NCBI RefSeq assembly: GCF_001687105.1
Contig: NZ_CP014596.1
Span: 62,001 to 126,000, forward strand
Source of the DNA: Salipiger sp. CCB-MM3
GTDB taxonomy: Bacteria > Pseudomonadota > Alphaproteobacteria > Rhodobacterales > Rhodobacteraceae
Reading direction: 5' to 3'
Length of the DNA stretch: 64,000 nucleotides
This document shows, in pieces, positions 1-8,388 of the stretch (position 1 is the stretch's first letter; every line of letters begins with the position of its first letter). The notes beneath the pieces were generated by a model, which ran no database searches, was not told the DNA's origin, and worked only from the letters and a program-made list of their open reading frames with translations. The translations under genes and the position numbers were made by a program.

Positions 1-2
1 CG

Positions 3-794
3 GCGATGACCATGCGGGCCAGCCGCATCATGCGCGAGGAAAGCGCGCGGCTGCAGACCGCCATCGAGGCGATCCGCAAGTCGTACCTCACGCAGGCGCA
101 GACCGGCCGCAACGATCCCTCGGCCAGCACGCTGGCGCGCAAGCTCGACGAGGTGGCCGCGGCGCAGCGCAAGATCGAGACGACGCTTGCCATGCTCGGC
201 TCCACCCGCGCGGCGCAAGCCGCGGTGCAGGCGCAGACCGCCGCCGCTGCCGTCGCTCCCGAGCCTTCCGCGGACGATCAGCCCGCGCTGTCGCTCGGCA
301 CGCCCGCCGAGGCGCTGGAGCCGCCGCTGGCCAATACCGACTTCATCCGCGCCCTGAACTTCCCCGACACTGCCGAAGACCTCGAAGGCTTCGCGGCGCT
401 GCGCCGGGCGCTGAAGGACCGGCAGGCGGCGCAGCTCATTCAAGCCTCGCAGGACGTGCTGACGCTGCTGTCGCAGGACGGCATCTATATGGATGATCTG
501 ACGCCCGACATGGCCCGACCCGAGGTTTGGCGCGCCTTCGCCAAGGGCACACGCGGGCGCGAAGTGGCCGCGCTCGGCGGTGTGCGCGACCGCGCCTCGC
601 TGGCGCTAAGCTCGGGCCGGATGAAGCAGGACGCGATCTTCAAGGACGTCGCCCATCATTTCCTACGGCTCTACGACCGCGCCTTCGTGCGTTTCGAAGG
701 ACAGGCAAGCGACGCCGAGATCAGCGAACTGGCCAACACCCGCACCGCCCGCGCCTTCATGCTGCTGGGCCGCGTCGCGGGCGCCTTCGACTGA
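3..794 (+). CDS. Hypothetical protein, probably 5'-truncated by the window
   Basis: The reading frame is open to the left edge, so the true start may lie outside. In-frame ATGs at 6 and 12 are the first available, but no ribosome site can be judged. The visible product is about 262 aa, soluble, with no signal peptide or membrane segment. It has a Gln/Ala-rich helical N-terminal part (about residues 1-75, likely coiled coil), an Ala/Pro linker, and a helical C-terminal half with an RALKDRQAAQLIQASQDVLTLLSQDGIYMDDL-like stretch split by charged residues. I do not recognise the family. It is transcribed towards azlC, with a 120-bp gap after its stop. Confidence 0.6.
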   Translation, partial: AMTMRASRIMREESARLQTAIEAIRKSYLTQAQTGRNDPSASTLARKLDEVAAAQRKIETTLAMLGSTRAAQAAVQAQTAAAAVAPEPSADDQPALSLGTPAEALEPPLANTDFIRALNFPDTAEDLEGFAALRRALKDRQAAQLIQASQDVLTLLSQDGIYMDDLTPDMARPEVWRAFAKGTRGREVAALGGVRDRASLALSSGRMKQDAIFKDVAHHFLRLYDRAFVRFEGQASDAEISELANTRTARAFMLLGRVAGAFD

Positions 795-914
795 CGCGAA
801 GCGCCTGCGCAAGCCACAGCGCCTACATGCGTTTAAGGTCAGCCTCCCTGCCCGATTGCATCTCCCTCAAAGGGTCGCTACGGCTTGCCCGGTCGACGGG
901 AGGCAAGGCACCAC

Positions 915-1616
915 ATGGCACGATCGGACACGGGTTCTTACTACTGGCAGGGTGTGCGCGCGGGTCTGCCGTTCCTGCTGGTGATCGGCCCCTTTGCCAC
1001 GCTCTTCGGCGTGCTCGCCAATGAGGCGGGGCTGAACCTCTTCGACACGCTTTCCTTTTCGGTGGTGGTGATTGCCGGGGCCGCGCAATTTGTCTCGCTG
1101 CAGATGCTGCAGGACCATGTGCCCGCGCTGATCGTGCTGGCCTCGGCGCTTGCGGTGAACCTGCGTATGGCGATGTATTCCGCTGCGATCACCCCGCATC
1201 TGGGCGCGCTGCCGCTGTGGAAACGCGCGATCTGCGCCTATTTCCTTGTCGATCAGACCTACGCCTCATCGGCGCTGCAGTTCGAACGCTCGCCCGAGAT
1301 GACCCTGCCGCAGAAGTTCGCCTTCTTCATGGGGACGATGACGCCGATTTGCCCACCGTGGTACATCTTCACGCTGGTCGGTGCTTGGGTGGGCGAAGCG
1401 ATCCCCGCCGATTTCGGCCTCGATTTCGCGCTGCCCATCGCCTTTCTGGCGATGATCGCCCCGGCGCTGCGCACGGGCGCGCATGTGGTGGCGGCGCTGG
1501 TCGCGACGCTGGGCACGCTGCTGCTGGCATGGATGCCCTATAACCTCGGCGTGCTCTGCGCCGCCGCGCTCGGCATGATGGCCGGGGCCGAGACCGAACG
1601 GAGGATGCAGCGATGA
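915..1616 (+). CDS. azlC: AzlC-family branched-chain amino acid export permease
   Basis: The 233-aa integral membrane protein has multiple hydrophobic helices and the family signature of a small polar loop followed by VVVIAGAAQFVSLQML. AzlC is the large subunit of an AzlC/AzlD exporter of branched-chain amino acids in the inner membrane. I chose the ATG at 915, which has GGGAGG 11 nt upstream, over a TTG at 885. Its stop overlaps the azlD start (ATGA), the usual two-gene arrangement. Substrate is inferred from the family only. Confidence 0.88.
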   Translation: MARSDTGSYYWQGVRAGLPFLLVIGPFATLFGVLANEAGLNLFDTLSFSVVVIAGAAQFVSLQMLQDHVPALIVLASALAVNLRMAMYSAAITPHLGALPLWKRAICAYFLVDQTYASSALQFERSPEMTLPQKFAFFMGTMTPICPPWYIFTLVGAWVGEAIPADFGLDFALPIAFLAMIAPALRTGAHVVAALVATLGTLLLAWMPYNLGVLCAAALGMMAGAETERRMQR

Positions 1617-1939
1617 TCGAACGCGGAGATCTCTGGCTGGTGATCCTCGGGCTGGGGCTGGGCAGCTTTGCCCTGCGCTTCCTGTTCCTTGGGCTTGTCG
1701 GCGACCGCCCCCTGCCCGCGTGGCTGACGCGCCATCTCCGCTACACCGCCGTGGCGATGATGCCCGCGCTGGTAGCGCCGCTGGTGGTCTGGCCCGCCGC
1801 GACCGACGGGCAGACCGACCCTGCCCGTCTGATCGCCGCATTGGTGACGCTCGGTGTCGGGCTGGCCAGCAAGAACGTGATCCTTGCCATCCTCAGCGGC
1901 GCGGTGGCGCTGATCGCGGGCGGTTACTGGCTCAGCTGA
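1613..1939 (+). CDS. azlD: AzlD-family small transport subunit
   Basis: The 108-aa protein has about four hydrophobic helices and the conserved RYTAVAMMPALVAPL region typical of AzlD. It is translationally coupled to azlC by a 4-nt overlap and should form the exporter with it. Its last 16 bases overlap the 3' end of the convergent lipoprotein gene, so there is no room for an independent terminator between them. Confidence 0.85.
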   Translation: MIERGDLWLVILGLGLGSFALRFLFLGLVGDRPLPAWLTRHLRYTAVAMMPALVAPLVVWPAATDGQTDPARLIAALVTLGVGLASKNVILAILSGAVALIAGGYWLS

Positions 1940-2568
1940 TCACTGTCGCCGCTGCGCTGCTCGAACGCGGCGATCGCCAGCGTCTTGTCGTCGGCATCCT
2001 GCTCGCGCAGCACCTGCTCGGTCACGCCTGGCATCGCCGCAAGCTCGTCGGCGAGCTTATTGGGGAACCACGTGCGGCCAACCTCTTCAAAGCCCGGCAG
2101 CTGGCTCAGCACGCCAGAGGTCGCCACGGTGCATTGCGTCTGCGACACGGGCCCATGCGCCTGCACCATCTTCAGCGCGCGCTCGGCCACCTCGGGCGAT
2201 ACCTCAATGCGCTGGATGCGCACGCGGTAGGTCTCGCGTGCATGGGCACGGGCGTAAAAGCGTTCGACCTCGGGGGTCACCCCATAGAGCACATCATCCA
2301 CCTCGGGCACATTGCGCGCCCGGACGGATCCCGCCGGATCGAAAATCACCCGCTGCGACGGTGCGCTGATCATCAGGCTGGAGTGCGCCCCGGCATCCGA
2401 GCGGTTGTTGATCATCGTGTAGAGCGTCAGTGCGGGCGGGCCGCCATCGACATAGCGCGCGGCGGCAACCTCTTCTGGCGTGGCATTGGGATAGCGCATG
2501 GCCGGAGTGGTACAGCCCGCAAGCGTGAGCGCTGCGAGACCGGCCAAAAACGTGGCGCGATAGAACAT
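1924..2568 (-). CDS. Hypothetical lipoprotein with conserved His and Cys
   Basis: This 214-aa protein starts with a lipoprotein signal (MFYRATFLAGLAALTLAGC, lipobox LAGC with Cys19), so it should be anchored in the periplasm. The mature part contains a GAHSSLMI segment around residue 60 and a TQC segment around residue 145. That spacing would suit a papain-like or NlpC/P60-like Cys-His pair, but this is only a suggestion. A stretch with VSPEVAERALKMVQ is helical. The function is unknown. It converges on azlD with a 16-nt overlap. Confidence 0.72.
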   Translation of the reverse strand: MFYRATFLAGLAALTLAGCTTPAMRYPNATPEEVAAARYVDGGPPALTLYTMINNRSDAGAHSSLMISAPSQRVIFDPAGSVRARNVPEVDDVLYGVTPEVERFYARAHARETYRVRIQRIEVSPEVAERALKMVQAHGPVSQTQCTVATSGVLSQLPGFEEVGRTWFPNKLADELAAMPGVTEQVLREQDADDKTLAIAAFEQRSGDSDQLSQ

Positions 2569-2660
2569 GAAAGCCGACCCTTTCCGGTCAGCGGGCGGCC
2601 TCCTCCGCCGCCCGGCCTTGACTGACGTCTAGATGAATTCCCCTCCCGAAGGCGCGAAGC

Positions 2661-2795
2661 TCAGGAGTTGAAGATCGCCAGGAAGAGCAGCACTGCGATG
2701 ATCACATAGACCATGCGGATGGTGAACTTGATGAAGCCGTGAAAGGTCTTCTCTTGGGCCGTGATGTCCATGCTGCCGGGCTTGTAGTCTGCCAT
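2661..2795 (-). CDS. aa3-type cytochrome c oxidase subunit IV (44 aa)
   Basis: A very short gene encodes MADYKPGSMDITAQEKTFHG followed by one membrane helix (about residues 22-42) and ends at IFNS. This matches the tiny bacterial aa3 oxidase subunit IV family: a hydrophilic N-terminus with a conserved T-F-x-G-F motif before a single transmembrane segment. The role would be an accessory subunit of the inner-membrane terminal oxidase. AGGACGG lies 5 nt before the ATG. It is an isolated cistron, with no ctaC, ctaD or ctaE nearby. A longer frame overlapping it (2629-2820) is a shadow. Confidence 0.85.
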   Translation of the reverse strand: MADYKPGSMDITAQEKTFHGFIKFTIRMVYVIIAVLLFLAIFNS

Positions 2796-2899
2796 ATGTC
2801 CGTCCTGTCTCCATCCCCAACGGGCGTTTCTTCTCCGCTCAGAGGCTTAGCGGATTCTGCGCAAGCTGTCACCTGTTCTTGAGCCCTGCGTGAGCCCGC

Positions 2900-3934
2900 T
2901 CAACCGCACGCGGCCTGCCACAGCCATGCGCCATCGGCGCCTTCGGTCCGTGTCGCCCGGCCTTCCAGATAGAGGTGCTGGCAATGCGCCATGGCCTCGA
3001 CAATGGCGAGCCCGTATTCCGCATCGCCGATGGTGCGCTTGAAGAGCGGCGCAAAGCACGCGCCCGCGCTCTTTGGCGTGTCGAGGAAGTCCTCCAGCCG
3101 CTCAAGCGCGCCGTGGTGATTGTCGATCAGTTGGCGCAGGCGGAAGGGCAGCCCGGTGAAGGGCAGCTTGTGCCCGCCCAGCACGTAGTGATCGTCGCGC
3201 GCCATTTTGGCCAGCCGCTCGCAGGATTCGAGCCAGTCGCCCACCGGGTCAGCCTCGGGCTCGGTGGCATAGACGCCAAGGTTGGAGCTGATCGTCGAGA
3301 GCACCTGATCCCCGGCCAGCACCAGCGCATCGTCTTTCGACCAGAAAGTGGCGTGCTCGGGCGCGTGGCCATGGCCCATATGCACCTCCCAGTCGCGCCC
3401 GCCCATGCGCAGCACGTCGCCCTGCTGCAGCCGGGTGAAGCCCAGTGGCATCGGCCAGACGCAATCGGCGAAGTTGAAAGGCCGCTCCTTGCGCCGCCGC
3501 TCCAGCACCCGCGGCTCCATGCCGCAGCGCTGCCAATAGGCGATCTGCTCGGGCGGCGGCGCCTCCTGCGCGTCAAGCTGCAGCATGCGTGCGAACAGCC
3601 ACGCGGTGCGCGTGGTCAGCAGCTCCGCGCCCTGCTCCTGAAACCAGCCCGCCAGCCCCATGTGATCGGGGTGGTGATGGGTGACCACCACCCGCCGCAC
3701 CGGTTTGCCCGCCAGCGGCCCGGCGAGCAGCTTTTCCCAGATGCCCCGCGCGCGCCCCGAGTTGATGCCGGTGTCGATCAGCGTCCAGCCGTCGCCGTCA
3801 TCCAGCGCGTAGCAGTTCACGTGATCGAGCTTCATCGGCAGCGGCAGGCGCAGCCACAGAACGCCCTCGGCGATCTCTGTGGCCTCGCCCCATGCGGGCG
3901 GCGTTTCGTGCGGGTAATGCAATCCAGGCTTCAT
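2900..3934 (-). CDS. MBL-fold metallohydrolase
   Basis: The 344-aa protein carries the metallo-beta-lactamase metal motif THHHPDH at residues 85-91, a preceding TLIDTG strand, a GHGHAPEH histidine segment and GDQVL further on. This resembles the glyoxalase II-like/LACTB2 branch of hydrolases with two bound metal ions. A C-terminal winged-helix-like region of about 80 residues follows, as in LACTB2-like enzymes. Its ATG overlaps the stop of the upstream acyl-CoA dehydrogenase (TGATG), so the two are translationally coupled. The substrate, perhaps a thioester or related ester, is inferred from this coupling and is uncertain. Confidence 0.85.
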   Translation of the reverse strand: MKPGLHYPHETPPAWGEATEIAEGVLWLRLPLPMKLDHVNCYALDDGDGWTLIDTGINSGRARGIWEKLLAGPLAGKPVRRVVVTHHHPDHMGLAGWFQEQGAELLTTRTAWLFARMLQLDAQEAPPPEQIAYWQRCGMEPRVLERRRKERPFNFADCVWPMPLGFTRLQQGDVLRMGGRDWEVHMGHGHAPEHATFWSKDDALVLAGDQVLSTISSNLGVYATEPEADPVGDWLESCERLAKMARDDHYVLGGHKLPFTGLPFRLRQLIDNHHGALERLEDFLDTPKSAGACFAPLFKRTIGDAEYGLAIVEAMAHCQHLYLEGRATRTEGADGAWLWQAACG

Positions 3935-5634
3935 CAGGCGGCAAGGTCCTCGGCAGTGATGGCCATCAGCTCGGCATCCGCCGCCGCGACCTCGGCCAGC
4001 AGGCCGACATGCTCGGGCAGAAGCCTCGTGATGTAGAAACGCGCAAGCCGTGCGTGCGCGCCCGACGGGTCTGCCATGGCCGCGCGCAGATGGAAATGCC
4101 CCCCGAGCACCCGGGCGAAGGCGCGCAGATAGGGCACCGCCACACCAAACCGCTCGGCCATGGGGCGCGCCACCAGCGCTTCGGTGGTCTCGCGCAGCGT
4201 CTCCGCAGCCTGCCAGACCGCCTCGGCCAGATCGGGCATCTGCGCTTTCGCCGCCTCCGACTGCGCCTCGATCTCGTCCAGCAGCCGCGCCGCCGCCTCA
4301 CCGCCGTCCATAAGCTTGCGCCCCACAAGGTCCATGGCCTGAATGCCGTTGGTGCCCTCATAGATCGCCGTGACCCGGACATCGCGGTAATATTGCGCGG
4401 CGCCGCTTTCCTCGATGAACCCCATGCCGCCCCAGACCTGCACGCCCGCCTCTGCCGAGGCGATGCCCACGTCGGTGCCAAACGCCTTGGCGATCGGTGT
4501 GAGAAAGGCCGCGCGGGCGGCCCAGTCGGCCTCACCGGTCGCCGCTGCCATGTCGAGCGCCACCGCGCAGCTGAGCGCGATGGAGCGCGCTGCCAGAACA
4601 TCGGCCTTCACCCCCGCCAGCATCCGCCGTACGTCCGCATGGCCGACGATAGTGCCCTCGGGCGTGCGGCCCTGCTTGCGCTCCATCGCATAGCAAAGCG
4701 CGTGCTGATAGGCGCCCTCGGCGGCCCCCACGCCCTCGCAGCCAACACCGAGCCGAGCGTTGTTCATCATGGTGAACATGGCGCGCATGCCGCCGCCTTC
4801 CTCGCCGATCATCCAGCCGCGCGCGCCCTCAAAGCTCATCACGCAGGTCGGCGAGCCGTGCAGCCCCATCTTATGCTCGAGGCTGACCACCCGCAGATCA
4901 TTGGCCACGCCCGGAGCGCCGAACTCGTCGGGAATGTATTTCGGCACAAGGAACAGGCTGATGCCCTTGGTGCCCGGTGCCGCATCCGGCAGGCGCGCCA
5001 GCACGAGGTGGCAGACATTGCCGGTGAAGTCGCAATCCCCCCACGAGATGAAGATCTTCTGCCCGGTGATCGCATAGGTGCCATCGCCGTTGGGCACGGC
5101 CTTGCTCGACAGCGCGCCCACGTCCGAGCCTGCCTGCGGCTCGGTCAGGTTCATCGTCCCCGACCATTCGCCCGAGATCAGCTTGGGCAGATACAGCGCC
5201 TTAATCTCCTCGCTGGCGTGATGCTCCAGCGCCTCGATCTGGCCTTGGGTCAGCAGCGGGTTGAGATGCAGCGCAAGACAGGCCCCCGACATCATCTCAT
5301 TGACCGCCGAGGCGACGGTCAGCGGCAGCCCCATGCCACCATGTTCGACCGGTCCGGCCACCGCGACCCAGCCGCCCTCGGCGATCGCGCGGTAGCCTTC
5401 GGCGAAGCCCGGCGTCGAGCGCAGCACGCCATTTTCGAGCACCGCCCCCTGCAGATCGCCCGCGCGATTGAGCGGCGCCAGCACCTCGTCGCAGAGCCGC
5501 CCCGCTTCGCCGAGCACCGCCGCGACCATGTCGGGGGTGGCCTCGGCATGGCGCTCGGTCGCCGTTACCGCGTCAAAGCCCACCACCTTGTCGAGTAAAA
5601 ACGTAAATTCAGCGACAGGCGCGCGATAGGCCAT
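3934..5634 (-). CDS. Acyl-CoA dehydrogenase (FadE/DmdC-like long form)
   Basis: The 566-aa flavoenzyme is of the long bacterial acyl-CoA dehydrogenase type. It contains MNLTEPQAGSDVG in the middle domain, the GEEGGGM segment and, near the C-terminal domain, AIYEGTNGIQAMDL with the expected catalytic Glu. The C-terminal extension is the kind seen in 3-methylmercaptopropionyl-CoA dehydrogenase (DmdC) and related enzymes, but the substrate cannot be fixed from sequence. I chose the ATG at 5634, with GGAGGA 6 nt upstream, over a TTG at 5661. The gene leads a two-gene unit with the MBL hydrolase. Expected reaction: FAD-dependent alpha,beta-dehydrogenation of an acyl-CoA. Confidence 0.86.
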   Translation of the reverse strand: MAYRAPVAEFTFLLDKVVGFDAVTATERHAEATPDMVAAVLGEAGRLCDEVLAPLNRAGDLQGAVLENGVLRSTPGFAEGYRAIAEGGWVAVAGPVEHGGMGLPLTVASAVNEMMSGACLALHLNPLLTQGQIEALEHHASEEIKALYLPKLISGEWSGTMNLTEPQAGSDVGALSSKAVPNGDGTYAITGQKIFISWGDCDFTGNVCHLVLARLPDAAPGTKGISLFLVPKYIPDEFGAPGVANDLRVVSLEHKMGLHGSPTCVMSFEGARGWMIGEEGGGMRAMFTMMNNARLGVGCEGVGAAEGAYQHALCYAMERKQGRTPEGTIVGHADVRRMLAGVKADVLAARSIALSCAVALDMAAATGEADWAARAAFLTPIAKAFGTDVGIASAEAGVQVWGGMGFIEESGAAQYYRDVRVTAIYEGTNGIQAMDLVGRKLMDGGEAAARLLDEIEAQSEAAKAQMPDLAEAVWQAAETLRETTEALVARPMAERFGVAVPYLRAFARVLGGHFHLRAAMADPSGAHARLARFYITRLLPEHVGLLAEVAAADAELMAITAEDLAA

Positions 5635-5761
5635 GGCATTTCCTCCGATCCCGGTTGGCAAGTCGGAGCCCCTCGGCTAGGGAGGATCCGACGATTTCGG
5701 TGCGACCCTAGGACGATGGCTCGCCGCCGACCAAACGGAACGCAGCGTCACGGATAGACCA
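5635..5761. promoter_or_regulatory. Divergent intergenic region, acyl-CoA dehydrogenase / tsaC
   Basis: This 127-bp region must hold promoters for both genes. It contains an inverted repeat, GTCGGA at 5662-5667 and TCCGAC at 5687-5692, and an overlapping CTAGGG/CCCTAG pair (5677-5682 and 5706-5711). Either could be an operator for the dehydrogenase operon, but no regulator is encoded nearby and I cannot assign one. Confidence 0.3.
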
Positions 5762-6709
5762 ATGCCCGACACCCCCACCCTGCGCCTGCCCGCCGACGAG
5801 GCCGGGATCGCGCGCGCCGCCGAGTTGCTGCGCGCCGGAGAGCTTGTCGCCTTCCCGACCGAAACGGTCTACGGGCTGGGGGCCGACGCGCGCAATGACG
5901 CCGCCGTGGCGGGCATCTTTGAGGCCAAGGGCCGCCCCAGCTTCAACCCGCTGATCGTGCATGTGCCCAGCATCGAGCACGCCAAGGAACTGGTGGAATG
6001 GTCGGGCACCGCCGAAAATGTCGCCCGCGCCTTCTGGCCCGGTCCGCTGACGCTGGTGCTGCCGATCCGCTGGGATGCCGGTCTGTCGGACCGCGTCACC
6101 GCAGGCCTCGACACGCTGGCAGTGCGCCTGCCCGCGGCGCCGCTGGCGCGCGAGCTTCTCACCGCTTTCGGCGGCCCGCTCGCTGGCCCATCGGCCAACC
6201 GCTCGGGACGGATCAGCCCGACCACCGCCGATCACGTGCTGAGCACGCTCGACGGGCGCATCGCCGCGGTGCTCGATGGCGGCCCCTGCAAGGTGGGCCT
6301 CGAAAGCACGATCCTTGGCCTGTCGGGCCGCCCCACCCTGCTGCGCCCCGGCGGCATCAGCGCCGAACAACTGTCGGAGGCCCTCGGGCACCCGGTCATG
6401 CGGCGTCAGGACAACGCGGCCATTTCGGCCCCCGGCCAGACCGCCTCGCATTACGCGCCGCGCGCCCGCATGCGCCTCAACGCCGCCGACTGGCGCGAGG
6501 GCGAAGCGCGGCTCGGGTTTGGCGACATGGAGTGCGATCTGAACCTCTCGCCGAGCGGCGATCTGGAGGAGGCGGCGGCCAATCTCTTTGCGCATCTGCA
6601 TCTGCTCGACGCCAGCGGAGCAAAGATCATCGCCGTCGCCCCGGTGCCGCATTTCGGTGCCGGTGTCGCGATCAACGACCGCCTCAGCCGCGCCGCCGCG
6701 CCGCGGTGA
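5762..6709 (+). CDS. tsaC: L-threonylcarbamoyladenylate synthase (TsaC/Sua5)
   Basis: The 315-aa protein is of the long Sua5 type: a YrdC domain (about residues 8-200) followed by a C-terminal Sua5 domain. Visible motifs are FPTETVYGLG at residues 31-40, KGRPSFNPL from residue 56 and GPSANRSGRISPT. The enzyme makes threonylcarbamoyl-AMP from threonine, bicarbonate and ATP for the t6A modification of tRNAs. The partner gene tsaB is also in this window (62637-63200), but far away. It ends just before a dispersed inverted repeat. Confidence 0.93.
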   Translation: MPDTPTLRLPADEAGIARAAELLRAGELVAFPTETVYGLGADARNDAAVAGIFEAKGRPSFNPLIVHVPSIEHAKELVEWSGTAENVARAFWPGPLTLVLPIRWDAGLSDRVTAGLDTLAVRLPAAPLARELLTAFGGPLAGPSANRSGRISPTTADHVLSTLDGRIAAVLDGGPCKVGLESTILGLSGRPTLLRPGGISAEQLSEALGHPVMRRQDNAAISAPGQTASHYAPRARMRLNAADWREGEARLGFGDMECDLNLSPSGDLEEAAANLFAHLHLLDASGAKIIAVAPVPHFGAGVAINDRLSRAAAPR

Positions 6710-6719
6710 GCGCCGCGGC

Positions 6720-6817
6720 TTCATTGTTCTGAAAATACGCGATCCCCGCCATGCCGAATGGTCTGCGGGCGGCATGGCTGCAAACGCCTCCGGCGGGCGT
6801 ATTTGGGGAACAATGAA
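6720..6817. repeat. Dispersed inverted repeat, AACAATGAA-tail type, copy 1
   Basis: The left arm at 6720-6740 (starts TTCATTGTTCT) pairs with the right arm at 6797-6817 (GCGTATTTGGGGAACAATGA plus A). 18 of 21 positions match; the three mismatches are together in the middle. The loop holds a perfect nested repeat, GCCATGCCG at 6748-6756 and CGGCATGGC at 6770-6778. The element lies between the 3' ends of the convergent tsaC and yqgE genes, 15 nt from the yqgE stop. Bases 6786-6817 recur identically at 59289-59320. A bidirectional terminator or 3'-end element is plausible. Confidence 0.8.
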
Positions 6818-6832
6818 AGCGCAGGGGCGCGC

Positions 6833-7417
6833 TCAGGCCCGGCCGCCCTCGCCCGAGAGCGCCAGTGCCGGGATGCCAAGCACATCGAGCGCGGCGCTCC
6901 ATTTGCCTGCGTCGGGCGTGGCGAAGACCAGCTCGCGGCTCGCCGGGCAGACCAGCCAGGCATTCTCGGCCAGTTCGCCCTCGAGCTGCCCCGGCCCCCA
7001 GCCCGCATAACCCAGCATCGCCATCCAGTCGCGCGGCCCGTCGCCGCGCGCGATATGCTCCAGCACGTCGAGCGTGCCGGTCATGAAGATCGCGTCGTCG
7101 ACCTGCAGCGTGGTGAGTTCCGAGCGGTAGTCGGCGCTGTGCAGGACGAATCCCCGCCCCATCTCCACCGGGCCGCCGAAATGCACCGGCTGCTTGCCGG
7201 ACCCCGGCTCGGCGTCGATACCGAGCTGTTCAAAGAGCCCTTCGAGTGTGACGTCCGCCGAGGGTTTGTTGAGGATCAGCCCCATCGCCCCTTCGTCTGA
7301 ATGGGCGCAGAGGTAGATCACCGCGTGTTCGAAACGCTCGTCGCCCATGCCGGGCATGGCAATGAGGACGGAGCCGGTCAGATCGGTGGCGCCGGAGGCG
7401 GTCTCGCTGTGCGTCAT
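6833..7417 (-). CDS. yqgE: YqgE/AlgH (UPF0301) family protein
   Basis: The 194-aa protein shows the family hallmarks LTGSVLIAMPGMGDERFEHAVIYL split over the N-terminus (about residues 13-36), GAMGLILNKPS, HFGGPVEMGRGF and GYAGWGPGQLEGEL. YqgE/AlgH proteins are cytosolic, widespread in proteobacteria and of unsettled biochemical role. The ATG at 7417 has AGAAAGGG upstream. A much longer open frame through 8260 has no family support beyond this start. It is divergent from the DsbD-like gene. Confidence 0.92.
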   Translation of the reverse strand: MTHSETASGATDLTGSVLIAMPGMGDERFEHAVIYLCAHSDEGAMGLILNKPSADVTLEGLFEQLGIDAEPGSGKQPVHFGGPVEMGRGFVLHSADYRSELTTLQVDDAIFMTGTLDVLEHIARGDGPRDWMAMLGYAGWGPGQLEGELAENAWLVCPASRELVFATPDAGKWSAALDVLGIPALALSGEGGRA

Positions 7418-7552
7418 GGGACCCTTTCTGAAGTCTGCCTTCTGAGTGTGACCGTCCCGCAGTGTCGGCGCAAGCACACAAGCGGGCAGAATTGCCACGC
7501 TCTCGCTGCAATGTGACTTGGCAGGAGCCCCGAGAGGCTCCATTTGAAATGC

Positions 7553-8356
7553 ATGATCCAGAATGCTTTCAGAGCCGCCACCCTTGGCTGCGCGCTGGCG
7601 ATGTCCGGCGTTTTCGCCACCGACGCCACCGCGATGGAGCCGGTCACCGCCGAGCTGCGCCCCGGCTGGCGCTTGCCCAATGGCGATCACATGGCGGCGC
7701 TGCATCTGACGCTTGCGCCGGGGTGGAAGACCTATTGGCGCGCGCCCGGAGATGCTGGCATCCCGCCGGTCTTTGACTGGAGCGCCTCGGACAATGTCGC
7801 CGATGTCGCCGCGCTCTGGCCCACGCCGCATGTGTTCCGCCAGTCGGGCGCGCGCTCGGTGGGCTATAAGGGGGAGCTGGTCCTGCCGTTGCGCGTGGCA
7901 GCTACGGGCGGGCCGGTGACGCTGGAGGCGAATATGCTGATCGGCGTCTGCAGCGACATCTGCGTGCCGCAGGAGCTGCATGTGCGCGCCATGCTTCCCG
8001 ACAGCAGCAGCGTCGATCCGGTGATCGCCGCGGCGCTGGCCGAGGCGCCCTTCACTGCCAGCGAGGCCAATGTGGGCAAGGTGCAATGCTCGATCAGCCC
8101 GGCCAAGGGCGGGATGGTTCTGCGCACCGAGATCGACATGCCGTCTGCCGGCGGGCAGGAGGAACTGGTGGTCGAGGCGGGGCAGCCCGAGATCTGGGCG
8201 TCCGAGCCGAAGACCCGCCGCGAGGGCGGCAAGCTGGTGAGCAAGACCAAGCTTATGCATATGGAAGGCAAGCCCTTCGCCCTCGACCGCTCAAAGCTGC
8301 GCATCACCGTGCTGGGCGCGCAGCACGCGGTGGACATTCACGGCTGCTCTTCCTGA
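7553..8356 (+). CDS. Periplasmic DsbD N-terminal-like protein
   Basis: The 267-aa product has a signal peptide ending near DATA and resembles the N-terminal (alpha/DsbC) domain of thiol:disulfide interchange protein DsbD. It shows LAPGWKTYWRAPGDAGIPP, GYKGELVLPL and the cysteine pair GVCSDICVPQ, which in DsbD marks the redox-active region. No membrane or C-terminal thioredoxin domain follows, so it is a stand-alone domain, common in Rhodobacteraceae. The role, perhaps thiol exchange with another periplasmic protein, is inferred. The start is ambiguous: ATG 7553, or TTG 7544 with GAGAGG 6 nt upstream. Confidence 0.82.
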   Translation: MIQNAFRAATLGCALAMSGVFATDATAMEPVTAELRPGWRLPNGDHMAALHLTLAPGWKTYWRAPGDAGIPPVFDWSASDNVADVAALWPTPHVFRQSGARSVGYKGELVLPLRVAATGGPVTLEANMLIGVCSDICVPQELHVRAMLPDSSSVDPVIAAALAEAPFTASEANVGKVQCSISPAKGGMVLRTEIDMPSAGGQEELVVEAGQPEIWASEPKTRREGGKLVSKTKLMHMEGKPFALDRSKLRITVLGAQHAVDIHGCSS

Positions 8357-8368
8357 GACATCCTGCGG

Positions 8369-8388
8369 GGGCTGAGGCTGCTTAGCCC
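8369..8388. terminator. Short hairpin between convergent genes
   Basis: GGGCTGAG (8369-8376) and CTTAGCCC (8381-8388) form a 7-of-8 bp stem with a 4-nt loop. It lies between the stops of the DsbD-like gene and the convergent RND permease and overlaps the latter's stop. A bidirectional terminator is possible, although there is no clear U-run on either side. Confidence 0.4.

Noticed and set aside
2629..2820. 63-codon frame over the oxidase subunit
   Set aside because: A different frame of the same strand encodes the recognisable 44-aa subunit IV with its own ribosome site.
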